A stretch of DNA of 64,000 bases from Brachycybe producta. Lineage: Eukaryota > Arthropoda > Diplopoda > Playtdesmida > Andrognathidae. This document shows, piece by piece, positions 1-9,800 of the stretch. The first letter of the stretch is position 1. Every line of letters begins with the position of its first letter. The notes beneath the pieces were generated by a model, which saw nothing but the letters and a program-made list of their open reading frames with translations, made no database searches and was not told the origin of the DNA. A program made the translations under genes and the position numbers. The stretch is taken from the NCBI GenBank assembly GCA_036925085.1, contig JAUPFP010000044.1, positions 806,001 through 870,000 on the forward strand, written 5' to 3'.

Positions 1-2160
1 ACACGCACACACCGACTTCGCGACGATGACTCGGACGCCTCTTCAGTTCCCTATGTTGGCTACAGAGAGCGTCACGATCGTTACGAAAGACATTACACAC
101 CGCACACACGTCATCTACCGCGTAACCCTGACTGGCAACAACAAGGGCAGTCAGATGATCCGCGTCACAGAGATGAGCGTGCGGAAATACCGATTACGAC
201 ACGTGCTGATTCTCCTCACTCGCTTGTCCGGGTTGCACGTAGCGGTCGCCGCTCGACACCCCCGGAACAACAGCCTAGCCAAGGAGCGACACAAGGCACT
301 TCAGTTTACGCGCCACGTTTTCCACCTCAAGGGGTAGGTCTGATGCCGGCTGGAATGTCAAACGTCCAGGATGGCATCTATCGACCAACCCCCAGAGAAC
401 CCTCCGTGGAAGAATTCAATAAGAAATACAGCGGTCGCCACCCAGCCGACTCAATCCAAAAATTCAACGGATTGACAGGTTTCCGTCCCTTCCTGGAAGA
501 ATTCGAGGAAGTGGCACACCTGTACGGTTGGAAAGACCACCACAAGGAGGAATACATCACGGGGTGTTTCACTGGGGCCGCCCGTACGTGGCTGAGTAAA
601 CTGAGGTATGAGCTTCAGGACATTCCTTGGCCAGCACTGAGAGTACAGATGGTAGATACGTTCGGAAAGCCGAACGAACTGGCCATCTTGGAGAAAAAGT
701 ATACAGAGATGCTCCAGAAGGAAGGTGAGAGTACACAAGCTTTCATCTGGGAGTTTATGATACTCGGCGACCGAGTTTACCCGCAACTTGACGATCAGCT
801 GCGTATAAGCCAGTTGCGCCGCGCTCTCCATCCCACCATACAGAACGCCGCGCACCACGCATCTACGATGTCGTTCAAGGACTTCGCAAACGCCGTCCTC
901 AATATGGAGGTGGTCTTGCTGTCCTTGGATAAATGGCCGACGGAACCAAAACCCGCAGCTGATTCACAGTCGGGTAAAGGAGCATCGAAGACCGACCAGG
1001 AGCCGGCGGCAGCCGCCAGCCCTAAAGACAAAACACACCGGTCTAGGCATGATAAAAAGCCTAGTCAGACTGCTGCCACCAATTCAAACCGACACTCTGC
1101 AGCGGACACCCAACCAGAGACCACTCGCACGTTCGACAAGAGTAAGTCGACGTGTTATAATTGTGGCAAATTGGGGCATTTCGTCCGTGAGTGTCGGCAA
1201 CCAAAGAAGAAGGTTGCAATCAAGCAGTTTGGAGAGCCGGTTACCGACTATGACATCAAAGGAGAGGTGCCTGAAACGGATATCATCACCGAAGACGGCG
1301 TTGAGTTTGCTCTAATAAGAGTGGCGGGACAAATCCGCCGGATTCCTCTTCCAGCAGCAGACTCAGCCGCCGGAGCGCCTACTCCTGATAAACCCGACAA
1401 CGACAGTTCTGACGACTCTGAGGATATACCAGTCAAGGTGCTCGACCGGGCTCCTGCACATAAATGGACCCCGGACGATCTAATCGTTTGGCAGGACACG
1501 CTCGACGTCCTTAAACAATCCGTCAAGGAGATTGGGTGCCGTGAAAATAAAACAATAGCCATCATGGCTCCCGGAACCCAATCGCCGACGAAGGGCCACT
1601 CCTGCTGCCGAAGACTAATGACAACGGTGTATGAGCAGCTGGTAAGCAGCTGTTCACCTCAAGAAGTCGGAGACTATGATGCCAGCGACAAGAACCCGCG
1701 CATCGCCGTCACGATCAACGGAAAGAGTATACGGATGCTCGCGGACACCGGAGCTACGGGCAGCGTTATCACCATTGAACTCGCGCAGGAACACAAGTTC
1801 GAAATCGAGCCTGTGTTAATCCCACCCAACATTCAGGGTGTGGGAGGCCAAAGGATCACCGTGGTGGGGCGACTCGCCGCGACGGTCCAGCTAGGCCCCC
1901 ACGCTGTGCGAGGGCACTTACTAGTGATTACCGGCCGGCACGAAGCCATCTTAGGCCGAGATCTAGGCCGGGCTCTGCACTTAGCTGTGTCCATGACAAC
2001 AAACAAAGTATACGTGGAGGACGATCTCTTCGAATCCACACTCCGACAAAAATGCATTGAAGCACACATCGGATGGGCTCTGGGAGAAACTTCCGTAGAG
2101 GCCCCTGGCAAATCTGCCAGCACCTCTAAGGAAAACCTCGAAACTCCACCCCGTAAGTGA
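1..2160 (+). CDS. LTR-retroelement Gag-protease polyprotein, 5' end outside window
   Basis: The frame is open from base 1, so the first in-window ATG (343) is probably not the start; 719 codons are visible, ending at TGA 2158-2160. The N-terminal part is Arg/His/Pro-rich. At about 451-910 is a capsid-like Retrotrans_gag region (conserved W, F and L positions such as GAARTWL). A CCHC zinc knuckle (C-X2-C-X4-H-X4-C) lies at 1153-1194. A retropepsin-like protease follows, with its active-site D-T-G-A at 1744-1755 and a C-terminal I-L-G-R-D near 1948-1962. By family knowledge these proteins package element RNA and mature the polyprotein. No reverse transcriptase, RNase H or integrase follows in any frame. 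The last codons contain a good splice-donor-like GTAAGT. Base composition is much more GC-rich than the flanks. Call: Ty3/gypsy-like Gag-PR, from domain layout only. Confidence 0.88.
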   Translation, partial: TRTHRLRDDDSDASSVPYVGYRERHDRYERHYTPHTRHLPRNPDWQQQGQSDDPRHRDERAEIPITTRADSPHSLVRVARSGRRSTPPEQQPSQGATQGTSVYAPRFPPQGVGLMPAGMSNVQDGIYRPTPREPSVEEFNKKYSGRHPADSIQKFNGLTGFRPFLEEFEEVAHLYGWKDHHKEEYITGCFTGAARTWLSKLRYELQDIPWPALRVQMVDTFGKPNELAILEKKYTEMLQKEGESTQAFIWEFMILGDRVYPQLDDQLRISQLRRALHPTIQNAAHHASTMSFKDFANAVLNMEVVLLSLDKWPTEPKPAADSQSGKGASKTDQEPAAAASPKDKTHRSRHDKKPSQTAATNSNRHSAADTQPETTRTFDKSKSTCYNCGKLGHFVRECRQPKKKVAIKQFGEPVTDYDIKGEVPETDIITEDGVEFALIRVAGQIRRIPLPAADSAAGAPTPDKPDNDSSDDSEDIPVKVLDRAPAHKWTPDDLIVWQDTLDVLKQSVKEIGCRENKTIAIMAPGTQSPTKGHSCCRRLMTTVYEQLVSSCSPQEVGDYDASDKNPRIAVTINGKSIRMLADTGATGSVITIELAQEHKFEIEPVLIPPNIQGVGGQRITVVGRLAATVQLGPHAVRGHLLVITGRHEAILGRDLGRALHLAVSMTTNKVYVEDDLFESTLRQKCIEAHIGWALGETSVEAPGKSASTSKENLETPPRK

Positions 2161-3623
2161 CGACGAAAGCAACGGCCACCCACGCTGTCAAGAAACCAAA
2201 CGCGACGAAAATAAAACAATAATTCACCAGTGTTTATTTCATGACTATGGAAATAAACACCAGCAACCATCAAATATCAACAATAGAAGAGCGGGAGGAA
2301 TTTGAGAATTGTTGTGTTAAGAAACAACTGAGGACAGTTGTCAAGAGGTGGGGGAGGGGATAAAAGGAACCCCCCAACGAATAAACAACCCCACAGCATC
2401 AACAACCCCTCTAAACACTCTCAAATAACTCCCAAAACTCTACAAAATTCATACAACTTTAATTTTCGAAACACTTTTAAACTTTTCAAAATGGCCGCCA
2501 ATATTTACATATTGGCAACCATTTCAAACATGCAATAAACTACACCGGAACCACGTGGCCTTCACACACAACTGTCAACCACGTGGTACACCTGGGAAAA
2601 ACGCCGAAGGCTAGTCAAGGACGTTCAGAAGAAAAATCAAGAGCCATAAAAGGGTCAGCAAAAGAAAAACACCGTGCTCCCCTTTATTATGGACGGACGT
2701 CATTGACCATGCTGTTGACAGTAGAAGGATAGAAAACTTCAAAGAGACAATTGCTCTGGGGGCCAGACCAATGCACTGGGACTTCAAAGAAAAAAACAAA
2801 CAACAAAAACTGCTGGCCATAAACAAATAAAAAAGGAAGAAAATCAGTTTTGAGGATTTTGTAAGAGCGGACACCTTCAATTAAAAAATAAAATTGAAGA
2901 ACCTGTCACCCTCTCAATTAAGATCGAAGTGTGGGACACCTTCAATTAAAAAATAAAATTGAAGAACCTGTCACCCTCTCAATTAAGATCGAAGTGTGGG
3001 ACACCAACTCCTGTCCCACTCCCCCCCCCTAAAAATAATAACAAACAGCAAGGTACATTAGTAACCTTGCTGACCTATTCTTTCCAAAAAAAAAAGCATT
3101 AAGGAAAAGAAGGGGAGAAAGTTAATGGGCAACTTCACACCTCGGTGTGAAATAAAATAACGGCCCTTCTCCCTCGAGATTCCTTAGTCCTTTTGTTTAT
3201 CTAAAAATAATAAACAGGACCGACTCTGATAAGAATTATATCAACACCTCTCACATCTAATGTCGGTGGGACAACCCCCACCCCCAATAAATAAAGTCGT
3301 GAAGAAACCAATTAGAGTAAGGTGTCTTATTCTAAAAGGGGCCGGCCCTTCTAACTTTTAAAATTAAATAAGAAAAGTGACCAAACTTGGTCAATTACCA
3401 CTTGATTTGCTCTCTTCAAAGAAGCACTCGTTTTATTCATCCTGTCATCTCAATTATATTCACCTTCGATTCTTCAAATCTTCAAGTCCTTTTTGTGCCA
3501 AGTTCCAAACTCTAATTTCGGACTTCATCAGTTTTTGTTGTTAATCAAAAGCTTGAGTGCCACCTTCAAGCCTTTGAACTCACGTGCAGTGCATCAGACC
3601 TTCAGAACTTTTTAGACCTCTTG
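2161..3623 (+). other. Hairpin-rich spacer between the two retroelement frames
   Basis: No long frame and no pol motif is visible. The stretch is AT-rich and holds many short perfect inverted repeats: ACAACTG/CAGTTGT near 2320, GCCAATAT/ATATTGGC near 2498, two CCACGTGG palindromes near 2550-2590, AGCAAGGT/ACCTTGCT near 3047, and TTCACAC/GTGTGAA near 3135. A TATA-like GGATAAAAGG lies near 2357. A GC-poor zone then leads into the second frame. It may be the spliced-out or deleted pol region, or a structured leader. Confidence 0.6.
2869..3005 (+). repeat. Two tandem 65-bp units
   Basis: Two essentially identical 65-bp units (2871-2935 and 2936-3000) plus the first bases of a third. Each unit contains its own hairpin, CTTCAATT facing AATTGAAG across an A/T loop. 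Confidence 0.9.
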
Positions 3624-3666
3624 AAATAATAACAGAGTGATCGGGGACCGATTTCTGTTATTATTT
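3624..3666 (+). promoter_or_regulatory. 13-bp-stem hairpin upstream of second retroelement frame
   Basis: Bases 3624-3636 pair perfectly with 3654-3666 (13 bp). Inside, ATCGG pairs with CCGAT around a 3-nt loop. It sits 62 bases before the ATG at 3728. The structure is visible; a role in translation or packaging is inference. Confidence 0.65.
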
Positions 3667-3727
3667 GGAAGTAATCACCAGCAGCGGGACTTTTGAAAAA
3701 GTAAGAACTTTTAAACTCTTGAGAAAT

Positions 3728-5905
3728 ATGCCAGGTAGAGGCTCATGGAGAGGAGGCAGAATGATGTCTGCCTCTTCTAGTGAAGATGAGATGGAGAGTG
3801 GAACGGCGGGGACCGCTGAACCCCTCTCTCAATCTACCTGCCAGCTACAAAGGGCGGGCGCCGCCAGTGCGCCAATAACAAGAAGAGAGTCGCCAAACAC
3901 AATAGATAGGCGCCGCACCTCCTCCGAACCGGAGAATTTTCACTGGCGTGGGGAGAAGCGCCTAAAAGCAAGCTTCAAGCGACCTGCCAATGTCGGGCGC
4001 GAAGGGAAGCCTGCTGCTCCAAGCAGCATCGTCCCCTTCGACGTCACGACATCAAAACACTACTGGGAGGAGCGGGAAGACCGCATCGATATCAACCTCA
4101 TGGCATGGGGGGTTAACCAGGCGTTCCGCGATAGCATCGCGCCTGGTCAACCCATTCCGGGTGGAGCTGAAGCAAGAGGGAAGCGTGGGGGAGGTGGATC
4201 TGTGCCCTCCCCCCTCGAAGACCTCCACTTGGAGATGCAGAGGGAGGCTGCCCTTCGCCAGGCAGCCAGAGATAAAAAGGAAGGGGAGGACAATCTGGCG
4301 TACCTCCGTGCGGTTTGCGCCCGCCTTGTCGAGCTGGGCTTACCGTGTACGGCGCACCTCCCGAAGGAGGAGCTCCTGCGAATCGAGGCCCGACTCCAAG
4401 AAGCCGCCCGAGTTACGTCATCGGCCACGTCATCACCTCCATCCTCAAACTCGCCAGCAACCCTGACAACTGGCCTCTCCACATCTCCTTCTCCACCCAT
4501 AACGCCACCAGAGCCTTTCCAACACTGCTCACCGGTGCCGTCAATCACTCCGCCGCCTCCTCCTCATACACCATTATCGTCACCACCAACCTCCCGATGT
4601 GCCACGCCTCCACGCAGCGAGGCCACCACACCAACTCCGACTCCGAAGCTACCTTCCATAGTGGTGGTTCCCCAACCTGTTCGTGTTCAGGTTCCCACTG
4701 GGGCTCGCCCCAAGGAGCCTCAACAGTCCTACAGGGGCCACCACTCTTCTCGAGACTCTCTTCAACGGCCACAACCACGTCGCTCTTCGCCACGTGGTTC
4801 CCATCTTTCGCCCCGACGCCGACCCGACGGAAGAAGTCAGCAGGAACAACGTGGTTCCTCTGGACGCGGCCCTCCGCCGCGTAATAACTTCGACCCAAGG
4901 GTCAGGCAAGACCTACAGGATCACCGAGTCCAACTGGACCGCGACCATCGCTATGAAACTCGGGGCCCTCCTACTTGGGTCCCGCGTCGCTCTCCTCCTC
5001 CGCCACCTCCGGGCCGCCCTTCTGGACAACCTACGCCTACACCTTTGATGCCGCCACCTTCCGCAGAGCGTGCCACGTTCTTGAAAAAACAGAAGGCCAT
5101 CACAAACCTTCTGCAAGACGTCATGCGACAGGGAGGTGACCCCATGGAAGCACTGGGCCGTGCACCAGGAAGTGCCAAGCCACTGGAGGCACTGAGCAGG
5201 AAGTCGGCATCGAAGCGACTACGTCAGCGGGCCCGCGATATGGCCCGGTCCGCCTTGCGCCATGCCAGGCCTATCACGGGCGCATCAGTTTCTTTGGAAC
5301 CTGCGGCTCCAACACCAGCCCGACCAGCCGCACCGCCCACTGTACCCCATGCCGGGGCTACTCTGGGGCGGTTACCGCTGGATCATCCGTTCCGTGCAGC
5401 CACCTCCGGCGAGAGATTGCTCAACAATCGGTGGGTCACTTGGCAGCGCGAAGTGCGCTCGGCCAACACCCTTTACGTAGGACACTTCTCTTTGGAGGAA
5501 GGGTTTCCCCGTCTGGACCTCCCTCCCCGGGAGCGATATGTCGTGGGACTCTCCCGCCTAACAAGTGTCCTCATCACCATCGTCTTCCCAAGAAGACGGA
5601 TTGTTAAAACCACCAGTTTCGCCGGAGATGCCATCGATGAAGCCACGGAAGCCCTTTTGGGAGCTTTCGTCAACTCCGTCTTTAGACTGCCAGCTGGACA
5701 GACGTTCCGTACCAGCCGTCACTACATTCCGGAACCGGATCCTCGTTACCGAATCGCCGTCTTATGGGACGCCGCTTGGGCTACACTGTACAACAAGCGG
5801 TCCTCCCGCAAGATTATCGGGGACCGGGACATCTTCAATATCTTCCACCGGGATCTACCTGACGACCAGGGACAATGGCTGTCTGCCGCATCCAGCTACC
5901 GATGA
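3728..5905 (+). CDS. Second GC-rich retroelement frame, unknown 725-aa protein
   Basis: The first ATG in the frame is 3728; the frame itself is open from at least 3665. The product starts MPGRGSWRGGRMMS. It has an Arg/Ser/Glu-rich N-terminus and a helical, charged stretch around residues 150-225. A long Pro/Ser/Thr/Arg-rich disordered part spans about 227-447, with PPPPP runs. A more ordered C-terminus spans about 560-725, rich in hydrophobic strands, Arg and Trp. I see no signal peptide, membrane span, zinc knuckle, or RT, integrase or envelope motif. It lies between the Gag-PR frame and the 3' LTR, where pol or env would normally be, so it is probably element-encoded. A nucleic-acid-binding or structural role is a guess from its basic, disordered composition. 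I do not recognise the family. Confidence 0.6.
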   Translation: MPGRGSWRGGRMMSASSSEDEMESGTAGTAEPLSQSTCQLQRAGAASAPITRRESPNTIDRRRTSSEPENFHWRGEKRLKASFKRPANVGREGKPAAPSSIVPFDVTTSKHYWEEREDRIDINLMAWGVNQAFRDSIAPGQPIPGGAEARGKRGGGGSVPSPLEDLHLEMQREAALRQAARDKKEGEDNLAYLRAVCARLVELGLPCTAHLPKEELLRIEARLQEAARVTSSATSSPPSSNSPATLTTGLSTSPSPPITPPEPFQHCSPVPSITPPPPPHTPLSSPPTSRCATPPRSEATTPTPTPKLPSIVVVPQPVRVQVPTGARPKEPQQSYRGHHSSRDSLQRPQPRRSSPRGSHLSPRRRPDGRSQQEQRGSSGRGPPPRNNFDPRVRQDLQDHRVQLDRDHRYETRGPPTWVPRRSPPPPPPGRPSGQPTPTPLMPPPSAERATFLKKQKAITNLLQDVMRQGGDPMEALGRAPGSAKPLEALSRKSASKRLRQRARDMARSALRHARPITGASVSLEPAAPTPARPAAPPTVPHAGATLGRLPLDHPFRAATSGERLLNNRWVTWQREVRSANTLYVGHFSLEEGFPRLDLPPRERYVVGLSRLTSVLITIVFPRRRIVKTTSFAGDAIDEATEALLGAFVNSVFRLPAGQTFRTSRHYIPEPDPRYRIAVLWDAAWATLYNKRSSRKIIGDRDIFNIFHRDLPDDQGQWLSAASSYR

Positions 5906-6308
5906 GGCCAGGTCCGGCGGGATTACCCCCCCGTACGGTTCATGGACCCAGGATCCTCCCCACCCTCCGCAGCAGGGATAGCTGCGCGCCACATGTACTC
6001 ATGTGGTTGCCACCCATCCGGGTGGCATTATCGAAAAATTTATAAAAAAATAAAATACGTTGCAACTGTTCTTTTCTTTTTAGATTTCAATAGCGGCTCG
6101 CCACTCAGCGAGCATTAATTATCTTTGTTTTATGTTTTCAGCCTTTTCCAATTTTTAAGGGCGCTGACACTTCGGTGCCAGTGCCTTTCCATAACCACCT
6201 CTGTACACGGTAAGTCCTCAGCCACCCATGTCTCCCCGCTGCGTAACTTGAAAACCTTCCACCCTTGGCTGGAGTACGAGGACGTACTCCAAGCAAAGTT
6301 GGAGGGTA
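5906..6308 (+). other. Hairpin-rich 3' untranslated part of the retroelement
   Basis: Successive stem-loops lie after the stop: CCACATG/CATGTGG (about 5988), GCCACCC/GGGTGGC (about 6009), GCTCGC/GCGAGC (about 6094), and a long stem near 6160-6184 closed by a C(TTCG)G tetraloop. A purine-rich GTTGGAGGGTA (about 6297-6308) directly abuts the LTR and is the likely polypurine tract. Confidence 0.65.
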
Positions 6309-6489
6309 TGTAACACCCTGTAAATCGTGATCCCGCCAAAACCATAGCCTGGGGGGTAAACAACTCTCAACCGTCCCTCCCTCCTCTCTGACTCACCTTT
6401 CTGACTCATGCCCAAGTGGCGGATTGATACATAAAGGACCATGGTCACTTGGACCTGGTTACACCTCGCAGGTGTACACAGGTCCAAGG

Positions 6490-6497
6490 TATAAAAG
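6490..6497 (+). promoter_or_regulatory. LTR TATA box
   Basis: TATAAAAG in the LTR. With the AATAAA at 6629-6634 it would define an R region starting around 6520. Confidence 0.6.
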
Positions 6498-6628
6498 GAC
6501 CATGTTCCTCTTTGTTCCTCAGTTCTTTCCTTTGCCTGTTTTTGCGATACATTCCAAATCATGGGCCTGAGGATTTCCAGTTAGTATTTTACTATTCACC
6601 CTTGTATCTGTACTTCTTACAAGGAATG

Positions 6629-6634
6629 AATAAA
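6629..6634 (+). terminator. LTR polyadenylation signal
   Basis: AATAAA followed by a GT-rich stretch (AGTGTTGTAATAAG), about 135 bases downstream of the LTR TATA box. Confidence 0.6.
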
Positions 6635-6742
6635 AGTGTTGTAATAAGAAGTAGCGTTGTCTCTATGTCTTTATGCTAATAACTTCTCTTCAGAGGCCGG
6701 AGGTTTCATAGGGCAGGAGCTATACGATTCTCAGCAGCTACA

Positions 6743-6778
6743 ACATCTTCTCTGGTCGGAATACCGATGGAGAAGATG
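6743..6778 (+). other. Hairpin just after the LTR
   Basis: ACATCTTCTC (6743-6752) is the exact inverse of GAGAAGATGT, with further pairing inside. It straddles the proposed LTR end, so that end could be slightly misplaced. Confidence 0.5.
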
Positions 6779-7018
6779 TATATCAGCATCAACCGGAAGA
6801 GAGAGAGATGGCCGCCACTCTCCTGCATCGATTTCACCCCCATGCAGAAGAGTGGCTACAATCTATCTCCATCCAGCTCTCTCTACAGCTCGGATCTTCT
6901 CTGTGCAGGTGTTATACTGCTCAGAGAAGAAACGAAAAGTAGAAAATGTCATCTAAAGGTTGGTAATAAAATATTGGTTGATGTCAAAAGCTCACACTTT
7001 TTATAGCCAGAAATTTAA

Positions 7019-7024
<6 letters not shown>

Positions 7025-7111
<87 letters not shown>
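7025..7111. repeat. (AT)n microsatellite
   Basis: Uninterrupted AT dinucleotides for about 85 bases. Confidence 0.97.
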
Positions 7112-7113
<2 letters not shown>

Positions 7114-7258
7114 ACAATTTTAATTATCCTTATTTGAAATTATCTTTAATTATTTTGCTAATTGTTTAGAAAACAATATCGGCCAATGCCGATATAATTC
7201 CGATATTCTTTTTCTCTCTCTAAAAGTATTATTTAATACCTTTATACTTTGTGCAAAC

Positions 7259-7548
7259 ATGAGTTAAATGAATTCAAATTAAATGTGTTTAGGTGAATTA
7301 TACGGAATCCAGTTAAGGACACATGAACCAAATAAAAATTGACTTTTATTATTCATATTTTAAATTGAAATACTAAATCAATATTTTGTCAATATTTTAT
7401 TTATTATATTTAAGTATTAACTCAATATTTTCAGATTAATTAACTGAATAAATTGAATTCGATATATATGTTTGTTTGTCCTTCACAGGGCTCTGTAGAA
7501 CACATTTATTATTTAAATGCATTTAAATTATCAGGTGTGTGTACAAGG
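7259..7548 (+). repeat. Interspersed repeat family A, copy 1
   Basis: Four copies of this ~280-bp AT-rich repeat occur here (7259, 9571 inverted, 23520 truncated, 29526 inverted). Shared landmarks are GAGTTAAATGAATTC at one end, GGAATCCAGTTAAGGACA, and CAGGGCTCTGTAGAACAC near the other end. No coding capacity. Confidence 0.85.
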
Positions 7549-8433
7549 CATTGCAACCAATACTCAATTGACTTTTGAATTACAACCTTTAATTTGAAGC
7601 AACAAATTTAAATACTTAGTAGAAAAATGAAAATTATTAATTTGAATATTTCAGAGCCTCTCTAACTAGTCTTTTCCTTGAAGAAAGGCATAAGTTTTTT
7701 TTTTTGACTTGCAGATTTTGAATTGATTTGTAGGTTTTATGTTGTGTGTGATCAAATTTCTCTTATTTTTTTTTTAACTATGTAAGAGTATCGGCATAAT
7801 CAGCGTTAATACTGATCCCGATCTATTAAAAAAATTATCTATTGACACCTATAAATCAAAAACCTGAACTATCGGCACTGATACAATCGGTTTGCCGACA
7901 GATCGGTCGCGACTCCCTACTAAAAATTACTATAGAACCCATTTTGTTTTACGTAAAAAGATAGTTCTTTTTTTTACTGTCTTATAACATTAAAAATTGA
8001 TGTCTATTGTGATAGAAGAAACGGTTTTTTTTTGGTCACTCTTTAAAGTTCCAAAATGGTTTTTTCTTTTGTTTCAGACCATTTTTCGAAGGTTTTTTTT
8101 TTCTTCTTTTGTGAGTTTTAAAATGTTTTATTTGTGCTCTTAAAACTTTTTATCCATTTTTATCGTTAAATGGTTCTATGGATGTTCATTATTTGTTTCT
8201 TGTGGTTCTTTTGGGACAAATAAAAGAGTAGGAGGGCTACTTAGTTTTAGTACCCCAACAACACAACTGCATAATATATGTTGGCTTTTTAGATGTCATT
8301 TCGTATCTTGTTTGACTTTTTTGTTTTTGTTTTAGGGGGAAGGGGGGGGGGGGGTGTGTTTTTCTGAATAGACCTAAGTTGATTTTGAATGTCGTTTATA
8401 TTTTTATATATAAAACAATGTCATGTATTTTAT

Positions 8434-8493
<60 letters not shown>

Positions 8494-9148
8494 CTGAGCG
8501 ATTTATTAAAAATAAATTATTTTATTTTGTGGTTCGTCAAAATGATGGACTGGCGCGGTATATACGCTTTATATATGGACTAACATTTATAGTTCTCTTG
8601 AGGGTTGGTATATATATATTTTTTGTTGTTGTTGGTTGTTAGACGTGCAATGAAGACAAAAATAAAAGTAAAATAAATGTGATTCACTTATCAAAAAAAG
8701 AAAAGAAAAAGTGTATAATAAATACATATCTCTATGGCATCTGTGATGGAATATTTATTTTCACACGCTCATTCTAGCAAATAACATTGGTTTCAGTCTC
8801 TTTATTAACTATAATAAAAAATCAAAAAAGAAGCAGATTTTTTTTTGTCTATTTAGAACACTATTTACATTATATGTGTATAAGTTAACTTAATATCTGT
8901 TTGTGTTGTTTTTTTTTGATTTTTTTTTTCTTTTAGACTTGAGTCTTTTTTAAATGTTTAGCTAAAAGCGCCTGAATAGTACTTTCACTGCATGATATTT
9001 CTGTTAGCAGTGATTGCCGCATTTCAAGGATGACGCTAAAGAGTTTCTTTAAACATTCTTTGTAATTAATAATTATGTTATTTAGATTTTTATCAACAGG
9101 TGATTTTTCGAACTGTGGTTATTTCTGCGTTTTAGGAGCAACACTAAT
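7549..9148. other. AT-rich stretch without genes
   Basis: No supported exon. It contains a G run (8341-8355), an (AG)n microsatellite (8437-8486) and T-rich tracts. A segment near 8960-9050 recurs inverted near 40000-40075. Confidence 0.7.
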
Positions 9149-9403
9149 ACCTCGTTTTCACTACAAAAATTAACTGTAGTTAGGTAACTAAGGTTGTTAC
9201 AGTTAACTGCAGACAAGCTATAGAAGTGATGCTTTTATGTGTTTCCATTTTAAGGCACTTAACTTAGGTTAATGAGTGTCAATGGTAGTTAACTTTGTTG
9301 TTCAGAGATTTAACTATGGTTAATGTAACCATAGTTGTTTTCACTAGGAAATTAACTGTGATTAACTTTTTAATTGCAGTTAATTTAGTGGAAATAAGGT
9401 ATA
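9149..9403. mobile_element. MITE with TACCT.. ends
   Basis: Begins TACCTCGTTTTCACTAC and ends GTGGAAATAAGGTA, an imperfect inverted repeat of about 28 bp. The interior is unusually rich in GTTAAC/TTAACT motifs in both orientations. No frame. Confidence 0.55.
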
Positions 9404-9570
9404 AGGAGAAATTGTATGGTAGAAACTAGAAAAGTAGTCGAATAACAATAGTATTTTCATATTGATTTCTTTCAAAATGAAATTTTTTATTGACAAAATT
9501 TTAAAAAATATCGTCAGCTTAAAGCTTATTTTAAAAGATATCAACATGGTTAGAGCTAATTACCTATTAC

Positions 9571-9800
9571 ACACCTGATAATTTAAATGCATTTAAATAA
9601 TAAACGTGTTCTACAGAGCCCTGTGAAGGGCAAACAAACAATATATCCAATTCAATTTAATTCAGTTAATAATCTGAAAATATTGAGTATATAAACTATT
9701 GATTTAGTATTTCAATTTAAAATATTAATAATAAAGTCAATTTTTATTTTGGTTCATGTCCTTAACTGGATTCTGTATAATTCACCTAATTCACCTAAAA
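9571..9800 (-). repeat. Repeat family A, copy 2 (inverted)
   Basis: Reverse complement of the 7259 copy, including GTGTTCTACAGAGCCCTG and the TGTCCTTAACTGGATTC landmark. Confidence 0.85.

Larger units (their letters stand above)
6309..6745 (+). mobile_element. 3' LTR of the retroelement
   Basis: It begins TGTAACA right after a purine tract and plausibly ends CTACAACA, fitting TG...CA ends. Inside are a strong inverted repeat around ACACCT/AGGTGT, flanked by CTTGGACCTG and its complement (about 6447-6488), a TATAAAAG box (6490) and AATAAA (6629). The left boundary is supported by a diverged LTR on the - strand near 36.7-36.9 kb that starts at the same TGTAACA. The right boundary is uncertain because the 5' LTR is off the window. 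Confidence 0.75.

Noticed and set aside
3665..3727. Start of the second retroelement frame at 3665
   Set aside because: That start would need TTG; the first ATG is at 3728.
4315..4884. 189-aa alternative frame inside the second retroelement frame
   Set aside because: The region is open in several frames on both strands because of GC-rich composition; the proline-rich frame is longer and starts and ends sensibly.
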